Notes: a model not told the origin generated them from the sequence alone. 64,000 bases of DNA from an uncultured Mediterraneibacter sp. (GCA_944381935.1 CALWMN010000001.1:241153-305152), one strand, 5' to 3'; numbered from the stretch's first letter, positions 42,806-51,057 are shown. Made by a program: numbers and translations.

Positions 42806-42856
42806 ATCTCAACCTGTCCTTTCTTATTTTCATATCAGCCCTATGCATCCAAACAG

Positions 42857-43081
42857 TTACACCAGTTTTTCCAAATATTCAACAGCTTCCTGTACAGTAC
42901 GGATGTCTGCCACCTCAGTCTGCTCGACCTCAACATCGAACTCATCTTCTATCTCTCCAAGCATGCTCATAAAGTCAAAGGATGTGAATCCTAAATCCTC
43001 CATGAAACGGGATTCCGGGTGGATATCCCCCGGTTCTACCTCAACATAGTGACAGATAATATTTACCAGTTTTTCAAACAT
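42857..43081 (-). CDS. Discrete acyl carrier protein
   Basis: A 74-residue acidic four-helix carrier protein. The phosphopantetheine site is Ser34 in 'DLGFTSFDFMSM', a variant of the D-S-L/M motif. Helix 3 and the end 'ADIRTVQEAVEYLEKLV' are typical. It differs from housekeeping fatty acid ACP, which keeps GADSLD, so it is probably dedicated to this operon. The ATG at 43081 follows AGGAGAACGATT. The open frame upstream to 43393 runs through a minisatellite and should not be annotated as part of the protein. Confidence 0.92.
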   Translation of the reverse strand: MFEKLVNIICHYVEVEPGDIHPESRFMEDLGFTSFDFMSMLGEIEDEFDVEVEQTEVADIRTVQEAVEYLEKLV

Positions 43082-43123
43082 AATCGTTCTCCTTTTCTCT
43101 CTTCCTGGCTTCCCACTCATATA

Positions 43124-43336
43124 AGCCAGCTCAATTGCGGGACTTTGCCCCTCCATCTCCCGGCGCCCTCCATCCTTCTCATGCGCCAGCTCAACTGCGG
43201 GACTTCGTCCCTCCATCTCCCGGCGCCCTCCATCCTTCTCATGCGCCAGCTCAATTGCGGGACTTCGTCCCTCCATCTCCCGGCGCCCTCCATCCTTCTC
43301 ATGCGCCAGCTCAATTGCGGGACTTCGTCCCTCCAT
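43124..43336. repeat. 60-bp minisatellite, about 3.5 copies
   Basis: A 60-bp unit is repeated in tandem between the acyltransferase and carrier protein genes. The copies 43201-43260 and 43261-43320 are identical; 43141-43200 differs at 3 bases, and partial copies flank them. On the minus strand each unit holds GGGACGAAGTCCC, a 5-bp stem with a 3-base loop; the variant copy reads GGGGCAAAGTCCC, which still pairs. Because the unit is a multiple of 3, open frames run through it, but none has a ribosome binding site. It is not a CRISPR array: there are no unique spacers. Confidence 0.9.
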
Positions 43337-43360
43337 TTCGCTTATGGCATCCGCCATATC

Positions 43361-43422
43361 CCGGGAGTTCCATCCGCCAGCCTTTGTAAGCAAGCTTACA
43401 GGCTGGCGGATGGAACTCCCGG
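43361..43422. repeat. Long near-perfect palindrome (62 nt)
   Basis: The arms 43361-43383 and 43400-43422 are perfect 23-bp inverted copies (CCGGGAGTTCCATCCGCCAG plus CCT). Inside, GTAAGC and GCTTAC extend the stem after a 2-base bulge. It lies 14 bases after the acyltransferase stop. There is no T-run, so it is not a typical terminator; an RNA processing or stabilising hairpin, or an inserted palindromic element, fits better. Confidence 0.9.
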
Positions 43423-43435
43423 CGCATGTTCGGAT

Positions 43436-44842
43436 TTAGACTAACTTTATGATCTCTCCGATGGTCAGATCCGGGTTCTCTGCCCCTTTGAACATGATCT
43501 TGCAGAGATAGTAGTACAGATATTCGAGCTCGTCTCTTGACACTGCCTTGATCTGGTGTTCAAAGTTGAAATCCAACCCGTTGTCCTCCGGGCGATGCAT
43601 TACAGTCAGGTACATTCCCTGGGGGCAGATCCCGTTGGGATACCATTTTGTCTTGTACCGGATATCCCCAAGCTGATCCAGTCCTTTTTCCTTCAGTGTC
43701 ATCGGCTGGTAGGTCAGCGAGATCGGCTCGTAGGTCAGGCCTGCATGGGGTTGGGGATATATCTTTCCGCGGTATGCAAAATACGCCGTCGGGTCATAGT
43801 TTGCATGCCGGAAAAATTCATTCTGTTTATCCCGTATCGCATAGACCGCATCGATAAACTTCATATCCTCCGGGAAAATCGTGCGGAACGGGAAGGAATG
43901 GATCCTTGTGCCGCCGGATTTCTTTTCTTTCAGTGTAGCGCGCCTTGCGATTGCGGTGTTGATGGAAACATCCTCGAATCCGTTCATCTTCTGGAAATAG
44001 GTTCTTAGTCCCATCAGAAGCAGACACGCAAGTGACACGTGATATTTCTCACAGAAATCCATCAGCCTTCTGGTCGGTTCTTCCTCGAGATGGAAGATGT
44101 CCAGCGCAGATGTGGTATCCCCCGAAGCGTTAAACGCGGTCCGAAGCTTTGGGTTCTTGAACATTTCACGCGCCGCCTCCAGCTTGTCCCTTCCGTTGAT
44201 CCCGCTGTAGACCGGTTCGGACGCCTCGATTTCTTTCTCAAAAAACGCAGCGTCACGAAGCTGCGCCCTGCTTCCCGACTCATATGCAAGATCCCTCTGG
44301 ATCTGCTCGATATAGGAGCTCATATCTTTCGGATAGGGCACCCCTTCATATTTTGCATTACAGTAAAGCTCAATAATATCTTTCAAAAAGCTGATCAGGG
44401 ACTGTGCATCCACGATCATATGCTGTCCCAGGAAGTAAACCCCGTTAAATCCGTCCGGCATTTTGATCATGACAATGCGGGTGAGCTGCGTATCCTCCAG
44501 CTTGAAAGGAACCCGCGTCCACTCCTGCATCTTCGCCTCCGCCTCTTCCATCGTCCTGCCCGAGAAGTCTGCGAACTCAATATCCTGCTCCGCATAGTCC
44601 ACGACATACTGGTAATAGTTCCCTTCTTTGTCCTTTGCAAGGCGGACGCGCATTGCCTCGTTTCTCTCGTACGCCTTATTGATGGACCGCTTTAACACTT
44701 CCCAGTCCAGCTCCGCCTCGATGGTCAGGCTTGTGCCGATATTGAGCACAGCCGCGCTTGGGCAGTGCGGAAGATAATACAGGTGGAACTTCTGCGCAAC
44801 AGTCAGCGGGTATACCGGATACCCTTTCCTTTTTCTCATCAT
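43436..44842 (-). CDS. Condensation-superfamily acyltransferase
   Basis: A 468-residue protein of the condensation / chloramphenicol-acetyltransferase-like superfamily. The catalytic H-x3-D motif is 'GQHMIVDAQSL', with H141 and D145. The N-terminal 'YPLTVAQKFHLYYLP' and the later 'INTAIARRATLKEKKSGGTRIHSFPFRTIFP' are in the usual places of the two half-folds. Stand-alone members join a carrier-bound acyl group to an amine or alcohol, or make esters. With an ACP and a ligase downstream it is probably the acyl-transferring enzyme of the pathway. Its start overlaps the hydrolase stop by 4 bases. Confidence 0.75.
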   Translation of the reverse strand: MMRKRKGYPVYPLTVAQKFHLYYLPHCPSAAVLNIGTSLTIEAELDWEVLKRSINKAYERNEAMRVRLAKDKEGNYYQYVVDYAEQDIEFADFSGRTMEEAEAKMQEWTRVPFKLEDTQLTRIVMIKMPDGFNGVYFLGQHMIVDAQSLISFLKDIIELYCNAKYEGVPYPKDMSSYIEQIQRDLAYESGSRAQLRDAAFFEKEIEASEPVYSGINGRDKLEAAREMFKNPKLRTAFNASGDTTSALDIFHLEEEPTRRLMDFCEKYHVSLACLLLMGLRTYFQKMNGFEDVSINTAIARRATLKEKKSGGTRIHSFPFRTIFPEDMKFIDAVYAIRDKQNEFFRHANYDPTAYFAYRGKIYPQPHAGLTYEPISLTYQPMTLKEKGLDQLGDIRYKTKWYPNGICPQGMYLTVMHRPEDNGLDFNFEHQIKAVSRDELEYLYYYLCKIMFKGAENPDLTIGEIIKLV

Positions 44843-45783
44843 TTCATTATTCCTCCGATAAATGAATCAAGAGCCTGTTCATATGCCGCTGTATCCTTGT
44901 AGTAACTTTCTCCGTGCCCGGCGCCCTCTACAATAAGCTTCGTCTTTGGAGAAGCGCAGTTTTCATAAATCTCTTCCGTCATACTGCACGGAACAAAAAC
45001 ATCCTTCTCCCCATGTATGAACAGGATCGGCGCCTTTGCCTTTCTTACTTCCCGCGCCGCATTTACCTCATCCAGTCCATATCCGGCTTTTCTCCTATTG
45101 ACAAAATCCGCAATCTGAATCATGGGAAACGCCGGCAGGTGGTACATGCTGTGAAGCACATGGGTAAACACATACTTTGGCGATGTAAATGCGCAGTCCG
45201 ACACAATGCCTTTCACCTGCTCCGGAAGTTCCATGCCGCTCATCATGCAGACTGTCGCCCCACCCATAGAATTTCCATGAAGAAGGATCTGTACGTCTTC
45301 ACCTGCCTGTTTCGTCATCCACTCGATCCATTTCAGGCCGTCAAGACGGTCCATGCAGCCGAAACCGATATACTTCCCCTCACTCTCGCCATGAGACCGC
45401 TCATCGATCAGAAGCACCCTGAACCCGTGCTGAAGATAATATCCTGCAAGACATCCGTAATCATTCATCCCCTGGCTCGTGTAGCCATGAAAACAGATCA
45501 CTGCCTTCTTGCCTTCCTCCCCCTTAAAATATGTACCGTGGAGCTTCAGCCCATCCTGGGAGGTAATCCACACATCTTCATGCGGCTGCTCCATCAGCCA
45601 CTCCCTTCGCTCCTTCATCACAGGGAGATATTTCTCCCAATCCACACCGGACATTTTCATAGTTCTTTCTGTCCTGGCATTATAGCGTTTCATGGTTCTC
45701 CTGTAGAAATACGCGCTGCCGCCGGCTGTAGCCGCTGCCAACACCCCCAGGACTGCTGCCGCTCCTTTTACTATCCTGCCCAT
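44839..45783 (-). CDS. Membrane-anchored alpha/beta hydrolase
   Basis: A 314-residue hydrolase. The N-terminal segment at about residues 4-26 is a signal anchor ('IVKGAAAVLGVLAAATAGGSAYFYRR'). The catalytic triad is S172 in 'HGNSMGG', D261 in 'HGEKDVFVP' and H290 in 'GAGHGESY', with the oxyanion region 'CFHGYTSQG'. Similar proteins are lipases, esterases or peptidases. In the operon it may release or trim an acylated product at the membrane. The start is the ATG at 45783, 5 bases after GGAG; the GTG at 45804 is worse. Confidence 0.85.
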   Translation of the reverse strand: MGRIVKGAAAVLGVLAAATAGGSAYFYRRTMKRYNARTERTMKMSGVDWEKYLPVMKERREWLMEQPHEDVWITSQDGLKLHGTYFKGEEGKKAVICFHGYTSQGMNDYGCLAGYYLQHGFRVLLIDERSHGESEGKYIGFGCMDRLDGLKWIEWMTKQAGEDVQILLHGNSMGGATVCMMSGMELPEQVKGIVSDCAFTSPKYVFTHVLHSMYHLPAFPMIQIADFVNRRKAGYGLDEVNAAREVRKAKAPILFIHGEKDVFVPCSMTEEIYENCASPKTKLIVEGAGHGESYYKDTAAYEQALDSFIGGIMK

Positions 45784-45868
45784 AATCTCTCCATTTCTGC
45801 GCACGCCGCGCTCTTTTCACCCTGTATTCCTGTCAGTCTGTCTTTATTTCGCTTCTTTCCCTCTATAA

Positions 45869-46207
45869 TTATTTTTTCCTCTTCTTGCCTGCTATCAGAT
45901 CCTTAAGCTTTAATGCCTTCTCTATATTGCCCTCTACCTTCAGCTTGCCAAGCGTCACTGCCAGGATCGGATCCATCTTCCCGTCTGCAATCTTGAAAAG
46001 CGTCTCCGCAGAGCACGTAAACATCGCATCTCTGTCGAAGTATTCATATGGCTCGACAAACAGTTCGCCGTCTTTTACTTCCGCATAGAAAATTCCCTCT
46101 GCTTCTCCCGTCACATTGAACTGATACGCCAGATGTTCACGGATGTCGCTTACATCCGCTCCCGCCAGCATACCTTTCACCTTTGAAAACATATCCGCAT
46201 ACGTCAT
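45869..46207 (-). CDS. SCP2 sterol-binding-fold protein
   Basis: A 112-residue single-domain SCP2 protein. The typical parts are 'YQFNVTGEAEGIFYAEVKDGELFVEPYEYFDRDAMFTCSAETLFKIADGKMDPILAVTLGKLKVEGNIEKALKL' with the hydrophobic tunnel-forming helix before 'GKLKVEG'. Such domains carry fatty acyl or other lipid ligands. It is the first gene of the acyl operon, ATG preceded by AAGGAGGAACATC, 85 bases before the hydrolase gene. Confidence 0.9.
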   Translation of the reverse strand: MTYADMFSKVKGMLAGADVSDIREHLAYQFNVTGEAEGIFYAEVKDGELFVEPYEYFDRDAMFTCSAETLFKIADGKMDPILAVTLGKLKVEGNIEKALKLKDLIAGKKRKK

Positions 46208-46223
46208 GATGTTCCTCCTTTTT

Positions 46224-46282
46224 CGACCGTCAGTCGTACTTTATCTTCTGTTACAGTATCATTTTTTCGACTGTCGGTCAAC
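46224..46282. promoter_or_regulatory. Twin TetR operators between divergent genes
   Basis: CGACCGTCAGTCG (46224-46236) and CGACTGTCGGTCAAC (46268-46282) are two similar imperfect palindromes about 45 bp apart. On the minus strand the second contains TTGACC, which with TACTGT 17 bases on could be the SCP2 operon promoter, so a bound repressor would block it. Confidence 0.65.
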
Positions 46283-46462
46283 AGGCATGGGGAGTAAAAT
46301 ACTCTGCTTTTTTCTACTTTTTTTGTGAACTTTTCCGTTAGGCATTTTCAGAAAGATGTGTTATACTGTGACTACCATATTTTCGGAACAGAAGGTATCT
46401 TTTCTTCTTTTGTTTCACACAGCTACTACAAACAGACACACATAGCAAAAGAGGCGATGGCA

Positions 46463-47080
46463 ATGCCAAATCAGATGAAACAGATCAAATATGACAGAAT
46501 CCTGGACGCGCTTCAGGAACTTCTGGAAAAGAGAAAACTGCAGACAATCTCCGTCAGTGAAATCGCACACACTGCCGGGATCGGCAAGGGAAGCATCTAT
46601 TATTATTTTCCCTCCAAGGATGCGATCTTCGACGCGCTCGTAGAACGCAGCTATGAGCAGCCGCTGAAGACAGCAAAGACACTTTCCGCACAGACCGACA
46701 TCTCCCCGTTCACACGGATGGCGATGATCTTCCAGGCGTGCCGCAATTCTTCCGCCGAGTTCCTCAAATCTGAGGACAGCGAAGGAGAAGGCGCCCAGGA
46801 GAAGGCTTTTCTCCACCAGAAATACATGAATCATATTATAACGGAATTGAAGCCTGTCCTGACCGAGATCATCCGCCAGGCAATTGACAGCGGGGTCATC
46901 CATTTTGGCTCTCCCGAAGCTCTTGCCGAGATCGTGCTGATCGTGCTGACAGTGAAGATGGACAACACTCTGGTCCCATCCCCCAGAAAAGAAGTGGAAA
47001 ACACGATAGCCGCCCTGGTGTCCCTGCTTGAGAAGGGAACTGAGAATCCGCCGGGTTCACTGAATTTTCTCACGATCTGA
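46463..47080 (+). CDS. TetR-family transcriptional regulator
   Basis: A 205-residue regulator with an N-terminal TetR HTH ('YDRILDALQELLEKRKLQTISVSEIAHTAGIGKGSIYYYFPSKDAIFDALVERSY') and a variable ligand domain that looks hydrophobic in its last third. It is divergent from the SCP2-led operon and should repress it through the twin operators; a fatty or lipophilic ligand is likely. I start it at the ATG at 46463 (8 bases after GAGG), with 46457 as alternative. The frame is open back to 46325, but that part has no ribosome binding site and overlaps the regulatory region. Confidence 0.9.
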   Translation: MPNQMKQIKYDRILDALQELLEKRKLQTISVSEIAHTAGIGKGSIYYYFPSKDAIFDALVERSYEQPLKTAKTLSAQTDISPFTRMAMIFQACRNSSAEFLKSEDSEGEGAQEKAFLHQKYMNHIITELKPVLTEIIRQAIDSGVIHFGSPEALAEIVLIVLTVKMDNTLVPSPRKEVENTIAALVSLLEKGTENPPGSLNFLTI

Positions 47081-47091
47081 CAGAGGCACTA

Positions 47092-47120
47092 TTGACAGAT
47101 CTCATTTTTTGTGCTAGTTT
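47092..47120 (+). promoter_or_regulatory. Possible promoter upstream of lon
   Basis: TTGACA (47092-47097) is followed after 17 bases by TAGTTT (47115-47120). The -35 is perfect but the -10 is poor. The transcript would pass a hairpin at 47169-47191 and the CIRCE element before lon. Confidence 0.4.
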
Positions 47121-47168
47121 TCTAATGTGGGCAGACCACATTTGTAACTTAACAGGAAGATTGATATG

Positions 47169-47191
47169 GCGAATAAAAAGTTTTTATTCGC
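47169..47191 (+). terminator. Hairpin between tetR and lon
   Basis: GCGAATAAAAA (47169-47179) and TTTTTATTCGC (47181-47191) are perfect inverted copies with a single base between them, followed by TATGTTTTT. It may end the tetR transcript or act in the lon leader. Confidence 0.45.
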
Positions 47192-47209
47192 TATGTTTTT
47201 ATCGTCAGA

Positions 47210-47236
47210 TTAGCACTCATTATAGTTGAGTGCTGA
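47210..47236. promoter_or_regulatory. CIRCE element upstream of lon (HrcA operator)
   Basis: TTAGCACTC, 9 bases, then GAGTGCTGA. The consensus is TTAGCACTC-N9-GAGTGCTAA, so 17 of 18 positions match. It ends 22 bases before the lon start codon, well placed for HrcA repression relieved by heat. Confidence 0.9.
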
Positions 47237-47258
47237 CAAAATAAAGGAGGAAAACGAT

Positions 47259-49526
47259 ATGCTGGTAAGACCAATTTATAATCTGCTGCTTCTGCCGGAC
47301 GTATCCTACTATTTCAAGAAAGATTTTTTCTCCGGGTGCGGGGATGACGCCGTTGACACCGGAACTGAGATTCTCTTTATCTTTTTAAAAGAGGAACGGG
47401 AGAAGGACGAATATACGCCGGACGACTTCTATCCCATCGGTCTCTCCGCCAGGATTGACGGGTTTGGTGAGGAAGATTCTGTTTCTGTCCGCACCCTGGA
47501 CCGGGTGAATGTAGAAGACCTTGAGATCAGAGACGGGCAGCTCACTGCCTCTGCCGCGATACGCCCGGAAACGGCGGATCTGCCGGAAGCGGAGGCAAAG
47601 GAACAGTTCGCCCAGCTCCGCGCCGCTTTGCTCCGCTTTGTCCAGGGGTACCAGTGGGGGCTGTGGGCACGGAGTTTCATCCTGCAGCGCAAGAATATAT
47701 ATGACACAGTCTGCGCCCTGGCGGATTACCTGAACCTGACCGCCGAGGACAAATATGCGATTCTTGCGGTTGATTCACAGAGAGCGCGCTATTCTCTGAT
47801 TGCCAAAGCAATTAATGAGTTTATGGAGGTTGCCAAAATCGCAGAAGAGGCACAGTCTGCCCAGAAGGATACCCAGGAGCAGCTTTACCGAGAGGCTGCC
47901 ATCCGCAAACAGATTGATTACCTCCAGAAGGAACTTGATGAGCTGCATCCTGAAAATGTTTCGGATGTGCGGAAATTTGAAAAGAAGCTCGAGGCTTCCG
48001 GCATGAACAAAGAGGCACGCCGCGAAGCGGACAAGGTCTTAAACCGTATGCGGCAGGAGGGAAAGGAAAGCCATGAATACGGGCTTCTCTACGATTATCT
48101 GGATTTTGTGACCAGCCTTTCCTGGAAAGCGCCCGAGGTAAAGGCGATTGATCTCGACAAAGCTGCAAAGATCCTGGACGAAGACCACTACGGCCTTAAA
48201 AAGGTCAAGGAGAGGATCATCCAGCAGCTCGCGGTAATGGCGCTGAACAAGAAACAGTATGGTTCCATCCTGCTCTTTGTGGGCGCCCCCGGGACAGGCA
48301 AGACCAGCATCGGACAGAGCATCGCCCGGGCGCTCGGGCGGGAATATGTCCGCATCAGCCTGGGCGGCATCCGGGATGAAGCTGAGATACGCGGACACAG
48401 GAGGACTTACGTGGGAGCCATGCCGGGACGCATCATGGAAGGCATGAAGCGGTCCGGCGTATCCAATCCTGTCATGGTCCTCGACGAGGTGGATAAGCTG
48501 GCGAAGGACTATGGCGGAGACCCGGCAAGCGCTCTTCTGGAAGTGCTTGACCCGGAACAGAACAATACCTTTACGGACCATTATATGAATGTACCCTATG
48601 ACCTGTCCAATGTCCTTTTTGTCTGTACGGCAAATTCTACAGACACGATCCCGGAACCTCTGCTCAACAGGATGGAGGTCATCTCCTTCCCCGGTTACAC
48701 GGCGGTGGAAAAGTTCCATATCGCACGGAAGCATCTGATCCCAAAAGCGCTGAAAACTATGGGGATCGATCCAAAGAAGCTGAAGTTGACCGATGGTGCA
48801 CTCCGCAGGATAATCGAGGAATACACGATGGAATCCGGCGTCCGTGACCTCAAGAAGCACATTGAAACCCTTTGCCGGACTGCGGCGGTCAAGCTTGTCA
48901 GGAACGAAGGCGATGCCATCACCGTGACCAAAAGCAATCTGGGCGAATACCTGGGGAAGAAAACGCTGTCCCATGAACGCAGGCTCACGGCCAGGATCCC
49001 CGGCGTCGTGACCGGGCTTGCCTGGACCCGGGCAGGAGGGGAGATCTTGTTTATCGAGACCAAACTGACGCAGGGAAAGGGCAATCTCCTGATTACCGGA
49101 CAGCTCGGGGACGTCATGAAAGAATCCGTGCAGATCGCGTTAAGCCTTGTCAAATCTCTCTATCCCAAGGAGAGTAAAGTATTCGAGGATCACGACCTGC
49201 ACATCCATGTCCCTGCCGGATCAGTTCCAAAAGACGGTCCGTCCGCCGGCATCACTCTGACTACAGCACTTGCGTCCCTGGTCACAGGCAAAGCTGTGGA
49301 TACCTGCTATGCCATGACCGGGGAGATCTCCCTGCGCGGCGGCGTCATGCCGATCGGCGGACTGCCCGAGAAACTGATGGCGGCACAGAGGGCAGGAATT
49401 ACCAAAGTACTGATCCCCGCGGATAACGTGGACGATCTGGAGGATGTACCCGATGAGGTCAAGAAGAAACTGGAGATCATCCCGGTCAAGAAAGTCACAG
49501 AAGTTTTGAACCTTCTGCTGAAATAA
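47259..49526 (+). CDS. lon: ATP-dependent protease Lon
   Basis: A 755-residue LonA. N-terminal substrate domain (1-200), coiled coil (about 200-300), AAA+ domain with Walker A 'GAPGTGKT' at 342-349 and 'VMVLDEVDKLAKDYGGDPASALLEVLDPEQN', and a Ser-Lys protease domain with S662 in 'PKDGPSAGIT' and the lysine in 'GLPEKLMAAQRAG'. It degrades damaged and regulatory proteins in the cytosol. The ATG at 47259 follows AGGAGG; the longer start at 47226 lies in the CIRCE element. Regulation by HrcA is indicated. Confidence 0.97.
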   Translation: MLVRPIYNLLLLPDVSYYFKKDFFSGCGDDAVDTGTEILFIFLKEEREKDEYTPDDFYPIGLSARIDGFGEEDSVSVRTLDRVNVEDLEIRDGQLTASAAIRPETADLPEAEAKEQFAQLRAALLRFVQGYQWGLWARSFILQRKNIYDTVCALADYLNLTAEDKYAILAVDSQRARYSLIAKAINEFMEVAKIAEEAQSAQKDTQEQLYREAAIRKQIDYLQKELDELHPENVSDVRKFEKKLEASGMNKEARREADKVLNRMRQEGKESHEYGLLYDYLDFVTSLSWKAPEVKAIDLDKAAKILDEDHYGLKKVKERIIQQLAVMALNKKQYGSILLFVGAPGTGKTSIGQSIARALGREYVRISLGGIRDEAEIRGHRRTYVGAMPGRIMEGMKRSGVSNPVMVLDEVDKLAKDYGGDPASALLEVLDPEQNNTFTDHYMNVPYDLSNVLFVCTANSTDTIPEPLLNRMEVISFPGYTAVEKFHIARKHLIPKALKTMGIDPKKLKLTDGALRRIIEEYTMESGVRDLKKHIETLCRTAAVKLVRNEGDAITVTKSNLGEYLGKKTLSHERRLTARIPGVVTGLAWTRAGGEILFIETKLTQGKGNLLITGQLGDVMKESVQIALSLVKSLYPKESKVFEDHDLHIHVPAGSVPKDGPSAGITLTTALASLVTGKAVDTCYAMTGEISLRGGVMPIGGLPEKLMAAQRAGITKVLIPADNVDDLEDVPDEVKKKLEIIPVKKVTEVLNLLLK

Positions 49527-49551
49527 CGCCCCCTCATCTGTAAAAAGTACA

Positions 49552-49591
49552 GGGGCTTCCTGCCGACCTGTATTGGCTGGCAGGAAGCCCC
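49552..49591. terminator. Strong bidirectional terminator after lon
   Basis: GGGGCTTCCTGCC (49552-49564) and GGCAGGAAGCCCC (49579-49591) form a perfect 13-bp stem with a 14-base loop. The plus strand is followed by GTTATTTCTCTC and then T-rich sequence. It ends lon and, on the other strand, the 49623-49958 gene. Confidence 0.85.
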
Positions 49592-49622
49592 GTTATTTCT
49601 CTCATTTTCTTTTTCCGTTTTC

Positions 49623-49958
49623 TCAGTCATTTTCCATTTCTTCCCCGAGATAGAATACTTTGAAAAACATCTCCAGAGACTCGAAGAGATCCCTTTTCGT
49701 ATTCTGCAGTTCTTTCATCTTCAGCACACTTCCGATCTCGTCAAAGAAAAAGTCATTCTCTTCATGATCCACCTTCAGTTCAAGATTTCCCTCTTCATCG
49801 AACACAAGCATCAGAATCCCTCCCACATCCTCCGTGTACAGCACGCACATGATCTGCAGTTCCTGCCTGACCGACTCCGGAAGCGCGTCAAATTCCGGGT
49901 TGATATAGAATTTCTTGTTATATGCATTCGACGCACAAAGTACTTTTTCCCCGTCCAT
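49623..49958 (-). CDS. DUF6145-like conserved hypothetical protein
   Basis: A 111-residue protein: 'KVLCASNAYNKKFYINPEFDALPESVRQELQIMCVLYTEDVGGILMLVFDEEGNLEL' followed by an acidic helix. It resembles a Lachnospiraceae family I recall as DUF6145, with low certainty. It has no signal peptide, membrane segment or clear motif. It lies 64 bases downstream of birA on the same strand and is likely cotranscribed. Confidence 0.65.
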   Translation of the reverse strand: MDGEKVLCASNAYNKKFYINPEFDALPESVRQELQIMCVLYTEDVGGILMLVFDEEGNLELKVDHEENDFFFDEIGSVLKMKELQNTKRDLFESLEMFFKVFYLGEEMEND

Positions 49959-50022
49959 CGCTCTCCTTTCCCTGCCGCCTTAGGCACAGCAGCTGCCAAA
50001 CATCTTTGTCCTTCAGAGAAAT

Positions 50023-51003
50023 TCAGACATATCCGTATACGCCTCGCACCGACACTTCTCCTGCAAATATTTCTTCTTCGCTGCCGTCCTCGCGGCGCAC
50101 GATCAGCTCCCCGGTCTTTGTGATCCCAAGCGCCAGCGCCCTGTACGGCTCTCCCTCTCCCAGGATAAGCACCTCCCTGTTCAGGTTCACAAGCATCCTG
50201 CCGTATTTTTCCATCATGCCGGACAGATCCCCTGTTCCAAGGAAGATCTCATAATTCCCTTCCAGACGTTTCATGATGGCAGCGATGAGGCTCGATCGCC
50301 TCACCATATGGCCGGTCTCAATTCTGAGCGACGTCGCAGTCTCCTTGATTTCCTCGGGAAATCCCGTCATATTGACATTGATTCCGACGCCCACTGTCAC
50401 ATGATTGATATAATCGACCTGGGAACTCATCTCCGTCAGTATCCCCACGAGCTTTTTCCCTTTAATAATGATATCATTGGGCCATTTGATCTGCACGGCG
50501 ACGTCCTCACAGTCCATGATTCCCTCTGCCACACTGCACGCCATTACCAGCGTCAGCATGGGCGCTTTCTCCGGTGCGATATCCGGTCTGAGCAGGATCG
50601 ACATATAAATGCTGGACGCAGGCGGCGATTCCCACGCACGCCCCCGCCTGCCCCTGCCTGCGGTCTGCATGTCTGCCACCGCCAGAGTTCCCTCCGGCGC
50701 GCCTGCATCCCCTATCTGTTTGACCCTCAGATTGGTGGAATCCGTCTCATCATAGTACACGACATTCCGCCCTGCCCAGCGGGTCGTCATCACGCTCTCC
50801 AGTTCCTCTTTCGTCAGGATATCCGGTGTCCCTGCGATGTGGTATCCCCTGTTTCTCACTGCCTCAACCTGATATCCTTCTTCCCGGAGCTGGCGCATCA
50901 CTTTCCATACGGCAGTTCTGGATACGCCGAGCTTCTCGCAGATCTGCTGGCCGGATATATAGCCGTCCGCTTCCCGGAGCATTTTCAGGATCTCTGCTTT
51001 CAT
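50023..51003 (-). CDS. birA: Biotin-protein ligase / biotin repressor
   Basis: A 326-residue bifunctional BirA. Residues 1-60 form a winged HTH ('ILKMLREADGYISGQQICEKLGVSRTAVWKVMRQLREEGYQVEA'), so it probably represses biotin genes. The ligase part (about 80-265) has the biotinyl-AMP loop 'QTAGRGRRGRAWESPP' and 'VQIKWPNDIIIKGKKLVGILTE', and the C-terminal SH3-like domain follows. It attaches biotin to carboxylases. The ATG at 51003 follows GGGGAG. It lies 54 bases after argF. Confidence 0.95.
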   Translation of the reverse strand: MKAEILKMLREADGYISGQQICEKLGVSRTAVWKVMRQLREEGYQVEAVRNRGYHIAGTPDILTKEELESVMTTRWAGRNVVYYDETDSTNLRVKQIGDAGAPEGTLAVADMQTAGRGRRGRAWESPPASSIYMSILLRPDIAPEKAPMLTLVMACSVAEGIMDCEDVAVQIKWPNDIIIKGKKLVGILTEMSSQVDYINHVTVGVGINVNMTGFPEEIKETATSLRIETGHMVRRSSLIAAIMKRLEGNYEIFLGTGDLSGMMEKYGRMLVNLNREVLILGEGEPYRALALGITKTGELIVRREDGSEEEIFAGEVSVRGVYGYV

Positions 51004-51057
51004 TGTCACATCTCCCCTGGCATAAGCCCTGCCCGCCTGTCCTGGCCCTTCTCTCAT

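Noticed and set aside
43124-43336. Possible CRISPR array
   Set aside because: The units are 60 bp and directly joined, without unique spacers, and no cas genes are near. It is a minisatellite.
43082-43393. Long N-terminal extension of the ACP or separate repeat-containing ORFs
   Set aside because: The frames are open only because the repeat unit is a multiple of three; none has a ribosome binding site, and the ACP has its own strong one at 43081.
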